64,000 bases of DNA from CALJFL01 sp036961205 (GTDB lineage Bacteria > Pseudomonadota > Gammaproteobacteria > Pseudomonadales > Halieaceae), in contig JBALVI010000003.1 of assembly GCA_036961205.1 (NCBI GenBank), positions 372,001-436,000 on the forward strand, given 5' to 3'. Both the position numbers and the translations under genes were made by a program. Of this stretch, positions 53,308 through 61,980 are shown in pieces. The notes below the pieces were generated by a model. It searched no databases. It was not told the DNA's origin and was given only the letters and a program-made list of their open reading frames with translations. The stretch's first letter is position 1. Each line of letters opens with the position of its first letter.

Positions 53308-53832
53308 ATGGAAATTGAACTGGATCATTTGGAAGAGCAAATACCGGGCAAACGAAACCTTGATTCGCCACCACTGCATTTGTGGGACCCTGAGCTTTCT
53401 GGTGATATCGACATCGTTATCAACGCAGACGGTGAATGGATCCACCAGGGGGGCAAAATAGAGCGCACCTCGATAGTGACTTTATTCAGTAAAATACTGC
53501 GCCGAGAGAGCGACGGTGACTACTACCTTGTCACCCCGGGTGAGAAATGGCGCGTACAGGTAGAGCTGCATCCATTGATCGTGGTCGACATTGATCGTCA
53601 CGGAACAGGAAAATTACAGACCCTGGAAGCCACATTAAACAACGGCAAGCGACTGGAGATCGACGCTGCTCACCCCTTATCTCAAGAGCCCCGGCGTGAC
53701 ATGGTTGCTGTGGTTACCCTTGAGCACGGCCTCAGCGCATTGTTCTCGCGCGCAGCGTGGTATCGCCTGGTCGAGATGATCGATGACCAGGGTAATCTTT
53801 GGTCTGCTGGCGAGTGCTATAGCCTAAAGTAA
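53308..53832 (+). CDS. DUF1285 protein
   Basis: A 174-residue cytoplasmic beta-rich protein. PPLHLWDPELSGDIDIVINADGEW and GGKIERTSIVTLFSKILRRE are the family hallmarks. Function unknown. Convergent with the ETF-QO gene; a 10-base hairpin lies between them. Confidence 0.88.
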   Translation: MEIELDHLEEQIPGKRNLDSPPLHLWDPELSGDIDIVINADGEWIHQGGKIERTSIVTLFSKILRRESDGDYYLVTPGEKWRVQVELHPLIVVDIDRHGTGKLQTLEATLNNGKRLEIDAAHPLSQEPRRDMVAVVTLEHGLSALFSRAAWYRLVEMIDDQGNLWSAGECYSLK

Positions 53833-53834
53833 CA

Positions 53835-53859
53835 ACTGCAGGCCAGAGGGGCCTGCAGT
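53835..53859. terminator. Convergent hairpin between DUF1285 gene and ETF-QO gene
   Basis: Perfect ACTGCAGGCC/GGCCTGCAGT with a 5-base loop, ideally placed between two convergent stops, but with no T tract on either side. Confidence 0.5.
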
Positions 53860-53868
53860 GTGCCCGAA

Positions 53869-55521
53869 TCACATGTTGGGATAAGTGGGTCCACCAAAGC
53901 CTTCAGGGGCCACCCAGACAATATTCTGCGCGGGATCTTTAATGTCGCAGGTTTTGCAGTGCACACAATTCTGGCCATTAATTTGAAAGCGCTTGCCGTT
54001 TTCGTCCTCAACAACCTCGTAAACCCCTGCCGGACAGTAGCGCTGAGCGGGCTCATCGTAGAGCGGCAGGTTTTTCTCGATGGGTATTGTCGGATCAATC
54101 AGGGTTAGGTGACAAGGCTGATCTTCCTCGTGGTTAGTGTTGGAAAGAAACACTGACGACAGTCGATCAAAGCTGATGGTGTTGTCCGGCTTGGGGTACG
54201 CAATCTTTTTACTTTCGGCTGCCGGCTTAAGTGTGGCGTAATCGGGCACCGTATCGTTGAGTGTGAAGGGCAGTTTGCCGCGAAAAATTGTCTGATCTAT
54301 CCACACCATGGCTGAGCCTAGCATGAAGCCAAATTTATGCATGAAGCCTGAGAAGTTACGAGTGCTGTGTAGCTCGTCATACACCCAGGACGACTCGATA
54401 GCGGTAGCGTATTCTGCCAGATCAGCAGGTGCGTCCTCGCCTTTAGCCAAGGCTTCGACAATGACGTCAGCCGCCACCAGGCCGCTCTTCATCGCGGTGT
54501 GATTGCCTTTGATTTTGACGCTGTTCAAGGTGCCAGCGTCGCAGCCGATCAGCAGGCCACCGGGAAAGTGCATTTTCGGCAGAGAGTTGAGCCCGCCTTT
54601 GGCGATTGCTCTGGCACCGTAGCTTAGCCGGGATCCGCCCTCGAGATATTTCAAGGTTTCAGGGTGGTGCTTCCAGCGCTGAAACTCCTCATAGGGACTG
54701 ACGTGTGGGTTGCTGTAATTGAGATCGGTAATCAGGCCGATATAAACCTGATTGTTCTCTGCGTGATAAAGGAAGGCGCCACCACTGGAGCCGCTTTCAC
54801 TTAGCGGCCAACCGAGACCATGAACAACCAGGCCCTCTTGGTGCTTGTCGGCGGGAATTTCCCAGATCTCTTTTATGCCCAGGCCGTAGTGCTGTGGATC
54901 TTTGCCCTGGTCTAGCGCAAATTGGCTGATAAGCTGCTTGCCCAGATGGCCACGGCAACCCTCGGCAAATACGGTATATTTTGCGTGTAACTCCATACCG
55001 CGCATAAAACTGTCTTTATGTTCGCCGCTGGCACTGATGCCCATATCGCCAGTAGCAATACCTTTGACACGACCGTCCTCGTGGTAGAGCACCTCGGAGG
55101 CTGCAAAGCCCGGATACACTTCAACCCCAAGACCCTCAGCCTGCTCAGCTAACCAGCGACAGACGTTGCCCATGGAGACAATATAGTTACCGTCATTATG
55201 GGTGGGAGGAGGAATGAATATATTCGGTAATTTAATGGCACCCTTGCCACTGGTATAGAAGAAAAACTTGTCTTCTGAGACCACCGTTTTGAGAGGGGCA
55301 CCCATTTCTTTCCAATTGGGGAACAACTCGTCCATTGCCTGTGGCTCAAGTACCGCGCCGGAGAGCGTATGGGCGCCGACTTCGGAACCCTTTTCGACCA
55401 CACAAACGGTGACTTCCTGATCTTTTTCCTGAGCCTGTAGCATGATGCGGCAGGCCGCCGAGAGTCCAGCGGGGCCGGCCCCGACAATTACTACATCAAA
55501 TTCCATCGATTCACGGTCCAC
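53869..55521 (-). CDS. Electron transfer flavoprotein-ubiquinone oxidoreductase
   Basis: A 550-residue membrane-associated flavoprotein passing electrons from ETF (next genes) to ubiquinone. FAD site DVVIVGAGPAGLSAAC at the N-terminus; a 4Fe-4S cluster near the C-terminus with cysteines in RYCPAGVYEV and NCVHCKTCDIKDP. I keep the GTG at 55521, preceded by GAGGA, rather than the ATG at 55506. Divergent from etfBA; together they form the entry route for electrons from fatty-acid and amino-acid oxidation. Confidence 0.96.
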   Translation of the reverse strand: MDRESMEFDVVIVGAGPAGLSAACRIMLQAQEKDQEVTVCVVEKGSEVGAHTLSGAVLEPQAMDELFPNWKEMGAPLKTVVSEDKFFFYTSGKGAIKLPNIFIPPPTHNDGNYIVSMGNVCRWLAEQAEGLGVEVYPGFAASEVLYHEDGRVKGIATGDMGISASGEHKDSFMRGMELHAKYTVFAEGCRGHLGKQLISQFALDQGKDPQHYGLGIKEIWEIPADKHQEGLVVHGLGWPLSESGSSGGAFLYHAENNQVYIGLITDLNYSNPHVSPYEEFQRWKHHPETLKYLEGGSRLSYGARAIAKGGLNSLPKMHFPGGLLIGCDAGTLNSVKIKGNHTAMKSGLVAADVIVEALAKGEDAPADLAEYATAIESSWVYDELHSTRNFSGFMHKFGFMLGSAMVWIDQTIFRGKLPFTLNDTVPDYATLKPAAESKKIAYPKPDNTISFDRLSSVFLSNTNHEEDQPCHLTLIDPTIPIEKNLPLYDEPAQRYCPAGVYEVVEDENGKRFQINGQNCVHCKTCDIKDPAQNIVWVAPEGFGGPTYPNM

Positions 55522-55678
55522 AGCTATATCCTCGTTCAGGGGTGGTTGGTGGCTTCAGATTGAAGCGGGTGGCAGCTCGCAAGTATATAATTTTTAAAGA
55601 ATAAAGACTATAAATACGACTGATGGTGGGTATAAGCGGGATGGCTGTTACAGTCAATTACCGTGTCTTGTTTTGCTA

Positions 55679-55707
55679 TTGACCCCGCATCAGATTGGCG
55701 GCAAAAT
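55679..55707 (+). promoter_or_regulatory. Promoter for etfBA
   Basis: TTGACC, 17 bases, CAAAAT, 79 bases before the etfB ATG. No PsrA-like GAAAC/GTTTC operator was seen in the 265-base gap. Confidence 0.55.
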
Positions 55708-55786
55708 ACCGGCCCGATATTAACTGTCTGGGCCTCTTTTAACGCCCTTGACCTGCCATTCACCCCTGAAATCCTATGGAGAATCC

Positions 55787-56536
55787 ATGAAGGTTCTTGT
55801 TGCTATAAAGCGTGTCGTTGACTACAACGTCAAAGTTCGCGCCAAAGCCGATGGCTCTGATGTTGATCTGAACAACGTCAAAATGGCCATCAACCCATTT
55901 TGTGAAATTGCTGTTGAAGAAGCAGTTCGCCTTAAAGAGGCGGGTATTGCCACTGAGGTGATCGCGGTCACCGTAGGCGCAAAACAATGCCAGGAGCAGA
56001 TTCGTACCGCTCTTGCCCTGGGCGCCGATCGTGGCATTCAGGTGGAAACCGAAGGCAATGTTGAGCCTCTGGTCATCGCCAAGCTCCTGAAGGGCGTGGT
56101 TAATAAGGAAGAGCCTCAACTGGTCATTCTGGGCAAGCAGTCTATTGATGGCGATAACAACCAGACTGGCCAGATGCTGGCTGCATTGGCCGGTATGCCC
56201 CAGGGAACGTTCGCTTCAGAAATTAAGATCGAAGGCGACAAACTGACCGTAATCAGAGAGGTGGATGGCGGTCTGCAGACTGTTAGTCTCAGTATGCCCG
56301 CGATTGTGACCACCGATCTGCGCCTCAACGAGCCACGTTATGCTTCTCTGCCGAATATTATGAAGGCCAAGAAGAAGCAACTTGACGTTTATACCCCGGC
56401 TGATCTTGGTGTTGAAGTAACTACCCACATCACTCAGGTGAGAGTTGAGCCACCGGCTGAGCGTAAGGCTGGCATCAAGGTTGAAGATGTTGATCAACTC
56501 GTCGACAAACTGAAGAACGAGGCGAAGGTAATCTGA
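55787..56536 (+). CDS. etfB: Electron transfer flavoprotein beta subunit
   Basis: A 249-residue AMP-binding subunit. MKVLVAIKRVVDYNVKVR and the recognition-loop segment LNEPRYASLPNIMKAKKK, with the signature leucine, match EtfB. ATG at 55787 with GGAG; the extra 13 codons upstream are not used. Stop overlaps etfA as TGATG. Confidence 0.97.
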   Translation: MKVLVAIKRVVDYNVKVRAKADGSDVDLNNVKMAINPFCEIAVEEAVRLKEAGIATEVIAVTVGAKQCQEQIRTALALGADRGIQVETEGNVEPLVIAKLLKGVVNKEEPQLVILGKQSIDGDNNQTGQMLAALAGMPQGTFASEIKIEGDKLTVIREVDGGLQTVSLSMPAIVTTDLRLNEPRYASLPNIMKAKKKQLDVYTPADLGVEVTTHITQVRVEPPAERKAGIKVEDVDQLVDKLKNEAKVI

Positions 56537-57465
56537 TGAGTACATTAGTAATAGCAGAACACGACAACAGCAGCGTCAAGCCAGCTACGCTAAATACTGT
56601 AGCAGCAGCTCAGGCGCTGGGTGGAGATATCGATATTCTGGTTGCGGGTGCCGATTGTGCCGCTGCAGGCCAGGCCGCAGCGGCCATTGCCGGTGTGAAT
56701 AAGGTATTGGTTGCGGATAACGCAGCATATGCACACCAGTTGGCTGAAAACGTCAGCTTGCTGATTGCAGAGCTTGGTGCGGGCTACGACAACATTCTTG
56801 CCCCATCCACCAGCAACGGCAAAAACACGATGCCGCGGGTGGCAGCACTATTGGACGTCGCCCAAATCTCCGACATTACTTCGGTAGAATCAGCCGATAC
56901 TTTTAAGCGCCCGATTTACGCGGGCAACGTTATCGCTACTGTGCAAACGTCTGATGCCAAAAAGGTCATCACGGTTCGTATTACAGCTTTTGACGGAGTC
57001 GCAGCAGAAGGCGGTAGTGCAACGGTTGAGACTGTTGATGCTGTGCACGACGCTGGCATTTCGACGTTTATCGGCGAAGAAGTGGCGGTATCAGATCGTC
57101 CCGAACTCACCGCTGCATCAATAGTCATCTCCGGTGGCCGTGGTATGCAAAATGGCGAAAACTTCAAACTCCTGGAAGGCATTGCCGACAAGCTTGGCGC
57201 CGCTATCGGTGCTTCGCGCGCCGCTGTCGATGCGGGCTTTGTTCCTAACGACATGCAGGTCGGTCAAACAGGCAAGATTGTGGCGCCGGATCTGTATATC
57301 GCAGTGGGCATCTCAGGGGCTATTCAGCATTTGGCTGGTATGAAGGACTCTAAGGTGATTGTCGCGATCAACAAGGACGAGGACGCACCGATTTTCCAGG
57401 TGGCGGACTATGGTCTGGTTGCGGATTTGTTTGATGCCTTACCTGAGTTGGAATCCAAGCTGTAG
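56536..57465 (+). CDS. etfA: Electron transfer flavoprotein alpha subunit
   Basis: A 309-residue FAD-binding subunit. The C-terminal FAD motif GQTGKIVAPDLYIAVGISGA and AINKDEDAPIFQVADYGLVADLF are diagnostic. Followed by a terminator. Confidence 0.97.
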   Translation: MSTLVIAEHDNSSVKPATLNTVAAAQALGGDIDILVAGADCAAAGQAAAAIAGVNKVLVADNAAYAHQLAENVSLLIAELGAGYDNILAPSTSNGKNTMPRVAALLDVAQISDITSVESADTFKRPIYAGNVIATVQTSDAKKVITVRITAFDGVAAEGGSATVETVDAVHDAGISTFIGEEVAVSDRPELTAASIVISGGRGMQNGENFKLLEGIADKLGAAIGASRAAVDAGFVPNDMQVGQTGKIVAPDLYIAVGISGAIQHLAGMKDSKVIVAINKDEDAPIFQVADYGLVADLFDALPELESKL

Positions 57466-57486
57466 CTTGCTCTAAACAAGATTAAG

Positions 57487-57512
57487 AAGCCGGCCATGTG
57501 CCGGTTTTTTTT
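57487..57512 (+). terminator. Terminator after etfA
   Basis: AAGCCGGC CATGT GCCGGTTT followed by a run of Ts (57505-57512), 22 bases beyond the stop. Confidence 0.9.
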
Positions 57513-57580
57513 GGTCTGATGTTTCTGTGGATTGTGGCGAATCTGCTTGGGAGCACGGGAGAATAGGAGCATGAGAGCAT

Positions 57581-57650
57581 AGGAGGAATTTATAAAACTT
57601 TTCAAAAAGTGGTGGGGCATACTTTTTGAAAAGTTTTATAAATTCTCCCT
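57581..57650. repeat. Long hairpin repeat, copy 1
   Basis: Perfect 25-base inverted repeat (57586-57610 with 57621-57645), loop GGTGGGGCAT, extended by AGGAG/TCCCT flanks. A tail ACATCGAGCGGGGTTCTTGTG follows and recurs after copy 2. No transposase or coding frame recognised. Confidence 0.9.
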
Positions 57651-57815
57651 GTACATCGAGCGGGGTTCTTGTGTTCTGTTCTCTTGGGTTTTTGACTTTG
57701 TCTGTGGCGGCGTATTACTGCGATGGGAAGAGAGGGGTGACATTCCTATGCGCTAAAGATGTGCCATTTCCGCATGAGGTCTTGTCGGCGTTGGTCGTGT
57801 CAGGCTGTGGGGCAT
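57651..57815. repeat. Spacer of tandem repeat unit
   Basis: Sequence between copies 1 and 2. Pieces of it recur after copy 2: ATCGAGCGGGGTTCTTGTG, TTACTGCGA(T/C)GG, GAGAGGGGTGA, and CCTATGCGCTAAAG. The region therefore looks like two degenerate copies of a unit of about 230 bases. Short open frames here are not credible genes. Confidence 0.7.
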
Positions 57816-57886
57816 AGGAGGAATTTATAAAGGTTTTCAAGAAAGTGGTGGGGCATACTTTTTGAAAACCTTTATAAATTCTCCCT
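57816..57886. repeat. Long hairpin repeat, copy 2
   Basis: Arms 57821-57846 and 57857-57881, identical loop GGTGGGGCAT. Compared with copy 1, two adjacent stem positions differ on both arms in a compensating way (AC/GT became GG/CC), so pairing is preserved; a single extra G forms a bulge. Confidence 0.9.
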
Positions 57887-57956
57887 GAACATCGAGCGGG
57901 GTTCTTGTGCAATCAGGGTCCGTTTTGTGTGTACGACTTACTGCGACGGAGCGAGA

Positions 57957-58018
57957 GGGGTGAAAAAAGTTTTGAAAAAGCATGCCCCATCTGCTTTTTC
58001 AAAACTTATTTCAGACCC
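57957..58018. repeat. Long hairpin repeat, copy 3 (inverted orientation)
   Basis: A 15-base perfect stem (57967-57981 with 57993-58007), loop ATGCCCCATCT, which is the complement of the loops in copies 1 and 2. Further pairing extends the stem outward. It is followed by CTATGCGCTAAAGG, shared with the spacer. Confidence 0.85.
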
Positions 58019-58061
58019 TCCTATGCGCTAAAGGTGTAGATTTCAAAGTTTGGCAGTCAAA

Positions 58062-59234
58062 TCAATCCCGCCGCAAACGATCAGATATAGCAATGGGAGT
58101 AGGGTAGTTGAGCACCACGATATAGGACGACACCAACAGGGTAATTATCGTGGTGGCCTGGATTAGTAGGGAGGCCTGCTCAGATATCAAGGCGCTGCCT
58201 GCCGCGACGTAGGCAATCAACAGAGAAAATTCTGAGGCTTGGCCGAGTCGAAAGCCCAGGTCCCAGGCCAGGGTGCGTTTCTCGCTGACACCTTTGAGTA
58301 GAAAGCGATAGACCACAGGTTTCAGGCCTAAGACCAGGGCTGATAATACGAGTGCCGGGAAAAGCACCTGGTTAAGAAGCGCTAGATCGAAGGTTGCACC
58401 TACGGAAAAGAAGAACAATATCAGGAAGAAATCCCGCAGCGGTTTTAGGTTGACGGCAATGTATTGAGAGATGGGACTAGTCGCTATGCTGATACCTGCG
58501 ATGAAGGCGCCGATCTCGGGGGACAAGCCTAGAGCCTGAGCACTTTCTGCCAAGCCCAGACACCAGCCTATGGCCAGCAGGAATATGTACTCGTGGAACC
58601 GGTCAAATTTGGTAATCAGCGGCAGCAGAACATATTTGACGGCCAGCCAGGCCCCAACGCCTAGCATCGGTAAGCTGAGTAGAGAGAGCGCCAGGTCGAC
58701 ACCCATAGTCTCTTCGCCGCCAGCGGCAGCCATCAGTAACATCAGCACTATTATCGCGAGCAAGTCTTGTATTAGAAGAAGGCCGATCATTAGCTCGCCG
58801 ATATGCCTATGGTGTAGCACTGTGGTGGGCAGCAGCTTGATGCCGATGATGGTAGACGAGAACATCATTGCCGCACCGATAACCAGAGAGTCTCTTTCAG
58901 CGAAGCCGAATAGGTATGCCACGCTAAAGCCGATGACGAGGAACAGCGCGGAGCTCAATACTGCAACGACGGTTGATTTACGTAATGTCGCCCATAAGGC
59001 CTGGGGCTGCATATCTAGTCCGAGGAGGAATAGCAGGAAGATTATTCCTATATGGCCAATGTCTGTCAGCAGCTTGAGGTCGGTGACCATGGAGAGGCCG
59101 TAGGGGCCTATGGTCGCGCCCAGGGCGATATAGGCGATGATCAGGGGCTGGCGGGTGTAGAGAGCAATAGAGGCGAAGATGGCCGCCCCGGTAAAGATCA
59201 GGAAGAAGGAAAAAGTGACGGAGCTAACGTCCAT
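58062..59234 (-). CDS. Cation:proton antiporter (CPA2, KefB/C membrane domain)
   Basis: A 390-residue membrane protein with about twelve helices. TRQPLIIAYIALGATIGPYGL and LFLLGLDMQP are the family's entry motifs, and GLSPEIGAFIAGISI carries the ion-site region. Kef proteins normally add a C-terminal TrkA-N domain; it is missing here, so this is the short, membrane-only form. Ion is unknown, K+ or Na+ in exchange for H+. Confidence 0.88.
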   Translation of the reverse strand: MDVSSVTFSFFLIFTGAAIFASIALYTRQPLIIAYIALGATIGPYGLSMVTDLKLLTDIGHIGIIFLLFLLGLDMQPQALWATLRKSTVVAVLSSALFLVIGFSVAYLFGFAERDSLVIGAAMMFSSTIIGIKLLPTTVLHHRHIGELMIGLLLIQDLLAIIVLMLLMAAAGGEETMGVDLALSLLSLPMLGVGAWLAVKYVLLPLITKFDRFHEYIFLLAIGWCLGLAESAQALGLSPEIGAFIAGISIATSPISQYIAVNLKPLRDFFLILFFFSVGATFDLALLNQVLFPALVLSALVLGLKPVVYRFLLKGVSEKRTLAWDLGFRLGQASEFSLLIAYVAAGSALISEQASLLIQATTIITLLVSSYIVVLNYPTPIAISDRLRRD

Positions 59235-59304
59235 GCAGTGCGATACCTGGCTTGCGCGTCAGATGAGTGTAATCAAGCAGCCGGCAATAGGGAACCGGCC
59301 GGGT

Positions 59305-59736
59305 TTAGCTCCGGCGTCGAAATAGGGGCTGGGGTTGGTCGATGTCGGCCTGGTAACGCTCGCTGAACTGATCGAGGCTCGTTAGAGCCGCAGGCAATTG
59401 GCTCTCGTCTTCAAGCTGAAAGGCGTTAAAACCGCAGCGGCTCAGGTAATCCAGCTGGTCCCGAATGAATGCGCCAACGGCTCGTAATTCGCCGGCGTAG
59501 CCCTTTTCACGAAGCTCTCTGCCGTAGGAAAAACCCCGGCCGTCGGTGAATACCGGAAAGTTCACCGCGACCAAAGTAAGTTCATCGAGATGTTCAAAGA
59601 GCGGGTCGATGAGGTCACCGGGCTCGAGCTGTACGGCAGAATCAGTTTTACTGTCCAGCGCCGCCCACTGCTCAATGGTGAGAATGTCGCGGTCTGCATC
59701 GTCAACGATGCCGCCGTTTTTAATCAGCTTTGGCAT
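59305..59736 (-). CDS. DUF934 protein (sulfite-reductase partner)
   Basis: A 143-residue DUF934 protein. NFPVFTDGRGFSYGRELREKGY and GELRAVGAFIRDQLDYLSRCGFNAF are hallmarks. It always accompanies ferredoxin-type sulfite reductases. The ATG at 59736 overlaps cysI by 17 bases. Exact role undefined. Confidence 0.9.
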   Translation of the reverse strand: MPKLIKNGGIVDDADRDILTIEQWAALDSKTDSAVQLEPGDLIDPLFEHLDELTLVAVNFPVFTDGRGFSYGRELREKGYAGELRAVGAFIRDQLDYLSRCGFNAFQLEDESQLPAALTSLDQFSERYQADIDQPQPLFRRRS

Positions 59737-61384
59737 ACACGCGCTCCTTAAAGGGGACGATTCCAACACGTCGATAAGTCTCCAGGAAATTCTCTTCTTC
59801 GCTGCGCAGGTCTACGTAGGTAGAAAGAATTTTATCCATGACATCGGGCATGTCTTGCTGTCTGAAGGACGGCCCGAGAATTTTGCCTATGGCTGCCTCT
59901 TTGGACTGACTGCCGCCCAAACATACCTGGTAAAACTCCTGGCCTTTTTTGTCGACGCCCAAAATTCCAATGTGTCCGATATGGTGGTGGCCGCAGGCGT
60001 TCATGCAGCCACTGATGTTGACCTCGATGGGACCCAGGTCATACATGTAATCGAGATCATCAAAGCGAGTCTGAATGGCTTCGGCGACGGGAATCGACTT
60101 GGCGTTGGCCAGCGAGCAGTAATCTCCGCCTGGGCAACAGATCATGTCGGTCAGGTAGCCGATGTTGGCGGTTGCCAGGCCAACGCCTTGTAATTTTTGC
60201 CAGAGCGCATACAGGGAAGCCTGCTCTACGTCTGCCAGAACAATGTTCTGCTGGTGGGTGGTGCGCAGTTCGCCAAAGGAGTGTTGATCAGCCAGGTCTG
60301 CCAGTAATTCGAGTTGCTCGTCGGTGATGTCCCCGGGAGCAAAACCGGTTGCCTTCAGTGAGATGGTCACCGCACGGTAGCCGGAAATCTGGTGGGCGAC
60401 AGTATTACGCTTTACCCAATTGCCGAAAATGGGATCGGCCTCTTTCTGTGTTGCCAGGGCAGCGGCACTGGCCTCGCTATCAAATTGTGCGTAAGCGGGA
60501 CGGGTGAAGAAGGTTTTTGCTCTAGCAATCTCTTCTTCAGTGAGTGTGCTGGGCCCGTCTTTCAGGCTTACCCATTCTGCTGCCACGGCTTCTCTAAAAT
60601 CATCTACGCCCATGGCCTTGACCAGAATTTTAATGCGCGCTTTGTACTTGTTGTCCCGTCGCCCATGCTGGTTATAGACCCGCAGAATTGCTTCGAGGTA
60701 GGTAAGTAGGTGCTTCTTTTCAAGCCATTCACAGACTACTGAGCCGATAACCGGTGTTCGTCCAAGGCCTCCGCCTACCAGTACTTTAAAGCCTATTTCA
60801 CCGTCTGCATTGGGTACCAGTTCCAGGCCGATATCATGGGAATGAATCGCGGCGCGATCTTCCTCGGTGCCACAAACCGCAATTTTGAACTTACGCGGTA
60901 GAAAAGCGAATTCGGGGTGCAGGGTGGACCACTGACGAACAATCTCACAGTAGGGCCGTGGGTCCTCAAGCTCGTCGCTGGCGACACCGGCGAACTGATC
61001 GGTGGTGGTGTTGCGAATGCAGTTGCCGCTGGTTTGAATAGCGTGCATCTGCACACTGGCCAGATCGGCCAGAATATCTGGCACTTCTTCCAGTAAGGGC
61101 CAGTTGAGCTGAATATTTTGGCGGGTACTGACGTGGGCATAACCCTTGTCATAAGTGCGGGTGATCTCAGCGAGTTTACGCAGTTGGGTACTGCTCAGCA
61201 GGCCATAAGGCACAGCGATGCGCAGCATGGGTGCCAGCCTCTGTACGTAAAGGCCGTTTTGCAAGCGCAGGGGTAGAAATGCCGCTTCGCTGAGTTCGCC
61301 ATTCAAAAATCGTTGGGTTTGACCGCGGAATTGGTCGACGCGCTCATCGACAATTTTCTGGTCATACTGGTCGTAAATGTACAT
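59720..61384 (-). CDS. cysI: Assimilatory sulfite (or nitrite) reductase hemoprotein
   Basis: A 554-residue siroheme/4Fe-4S enzyme reducing sulfite to sulfide. Cluster cysteines in MICCPGGDYCSLANA and ISGCMNACGHHHIG (CxxxC spacing); two ferredoxin-like repeats. Coupling with DUF934 favours sulfite over nitrite. AGGA sits before the ATG. No NADPH flavoprotein gene is beside it, so a ferredoxin-type donor is likely. Confidence 0.93.
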   Translation of the reverse strand: MYIYDQYDQKIVDERVDQFRGQTQRFLNGELSEAAFLPLRLQNGLYVQRLAPMLRIAVPYGLLSSTQLRKLAEITRTYDKGYAHVSTRQNIQLNWPLLEEVPDILADLASVQMHAIQTSGNCIRNTTTDQFAGVASDELEDPRPYCEIVRQWSTLHPEFAFLPRKFKIAVCGTEEDRAAIHSHDIGLELVPNADGEIGFKVLVGGGLGRTPVIGSVVCEWLEKKHLLTYLEAILRVYNQHGRRDNKYKARIKILVKAMGVDDFREAVAAEWVSLKDGPSTLTEEEIARAKTFFTRPAYAQFDSEASAAALATQKEADPIFGNWVKRNTVAHQISGYRAVTISLKATGFAPGDITDEQLELLADLADQHSFGELRTTHQQNIVLADVEQASLYALWQKLQGVGLATANIGYLTDMICCPGGDYCSLANAKSIPVAEAIQTRFDDLDYMYDLGPIEVNISGCMNACGHHHIGHIGILGVDKKGQEFYQVCLGGSQSKEAAIGKILGPSFRQQDMPDVMDKILSTYVDLRSEEENFLETYRRVGIVPFKERVYAKAD

Positions 61385-61539
61385 TAATGTGTCCTGAGTG
61401 AGGGCGAGGTCATGCCGCGGCCCTGATCAAAAGTGGCGCTACTTTACCAGAAAATGCCACCCAATAAATATTCATAATTTTCATAAGGTTAGAACCAAAA
61501 GCAGGGATTGGCTGTTAGCCGTAACCCAGCAAACGCTAC

Positions 61540-61568
61540 TTGGGGTTCCCAGCGCAACTTGCTACAAT
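61540..61568 (+). promoter_or_regulatory. Promoter for the 38-residue membrane protein
   Basis: TTGGGG, 17 bases, TACAAT, 43 bases before the ATG at 61612. Confidence 0.55.
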
Positions 61569-61611
61569 GGCGCCCTTGAAAAACAACTAATTTTCTATCC
61601 TGGAGTAGCAT

Positions 61612-61728
61612 ATGTCAGAAGATTTCAACCGAGAGGGCGACGGCACGGCCGACGCAATAGCAGTGACAGCGATAATATCCGTGGTGGTATTAACTCTGTA
61701 CATCTGGCTCTCTGCAATGCCGTCCTGA
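61612..61728 (+). CDS. 38-residue single-helix membrane protein
   Basis: Too short for usual gene callers. ATG with GGAG at good spacing; an acidic N-terminus (SEDFNREGDGTADA) then one membrane helix (IAVTAIISVVVLTLYIWLSA). A promoter lies just upstream. It converges on the DUF2970 gene with 2 bases between stops. No family recognised. Confidence 0.65.
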   Translation: MSEDFNREGDGTADAIAVTAIISVVVLTLYIWLSAMPS

Positions 61729-61730
61729 AC

Positions 61731-61964
61731 CTAGCTCAGAACGATCTGCACTATGGTGTAGATCGTTGCCATAAACAGTAGGGTAAATATGATACCCGCT
61801 GCTACAAAAACACCAAATCTCCCCTGTTTGAAATCTCGCTCGCGGTTCTTGCTGCTTTGAACTCCAAGTCCAGCAGCGAAAACGCTAGCAATCACATGCA
61901 GTATATTCAGCTTAGCGGGCTCTAGGTCGCCAGCTTCGGGTTGAGTTTCTTTTTCATCTGCCAC
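61731..61964 (-). CDS. DUF2970 small membrane protein
   Basis: A 77-residue protein: LNILHVIASVFAAGLGVQSSKN amphipathic/hydrophobic block, then RDFKQGRFGVFVAAGIIFTLLFMA as the membrane helix. DUF2970 is a small uncharacterised family often near metH in Gammaproteobacteria. Its final codons form a near-perfect 12-base inverted repeat (61740-61767). It lies 16 bases after metH. Confidence 0.85.
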   Translation of the reverse strand: MADEKETQPEAGDLEPAKLNILHVIASVFAAGLGVQSSKNRERDFKQGRFGVFVAAGIIFTLLFMATIYTIVQIVLS

Positions 61965-61980
61965 TGTAATTTCTCCAGGC

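Noticed and set aside
57408..57912. Short open frames across the hairpin repeats
   Set aside because: They run through the inverted arms and give near-repeat peptides as a by-product of the repeats; no start signals.
57581..58018. CRISPR array
   Set aside because: Only three hairpins, one inverted, spacers related to each other and of unequal length; no cas genes.
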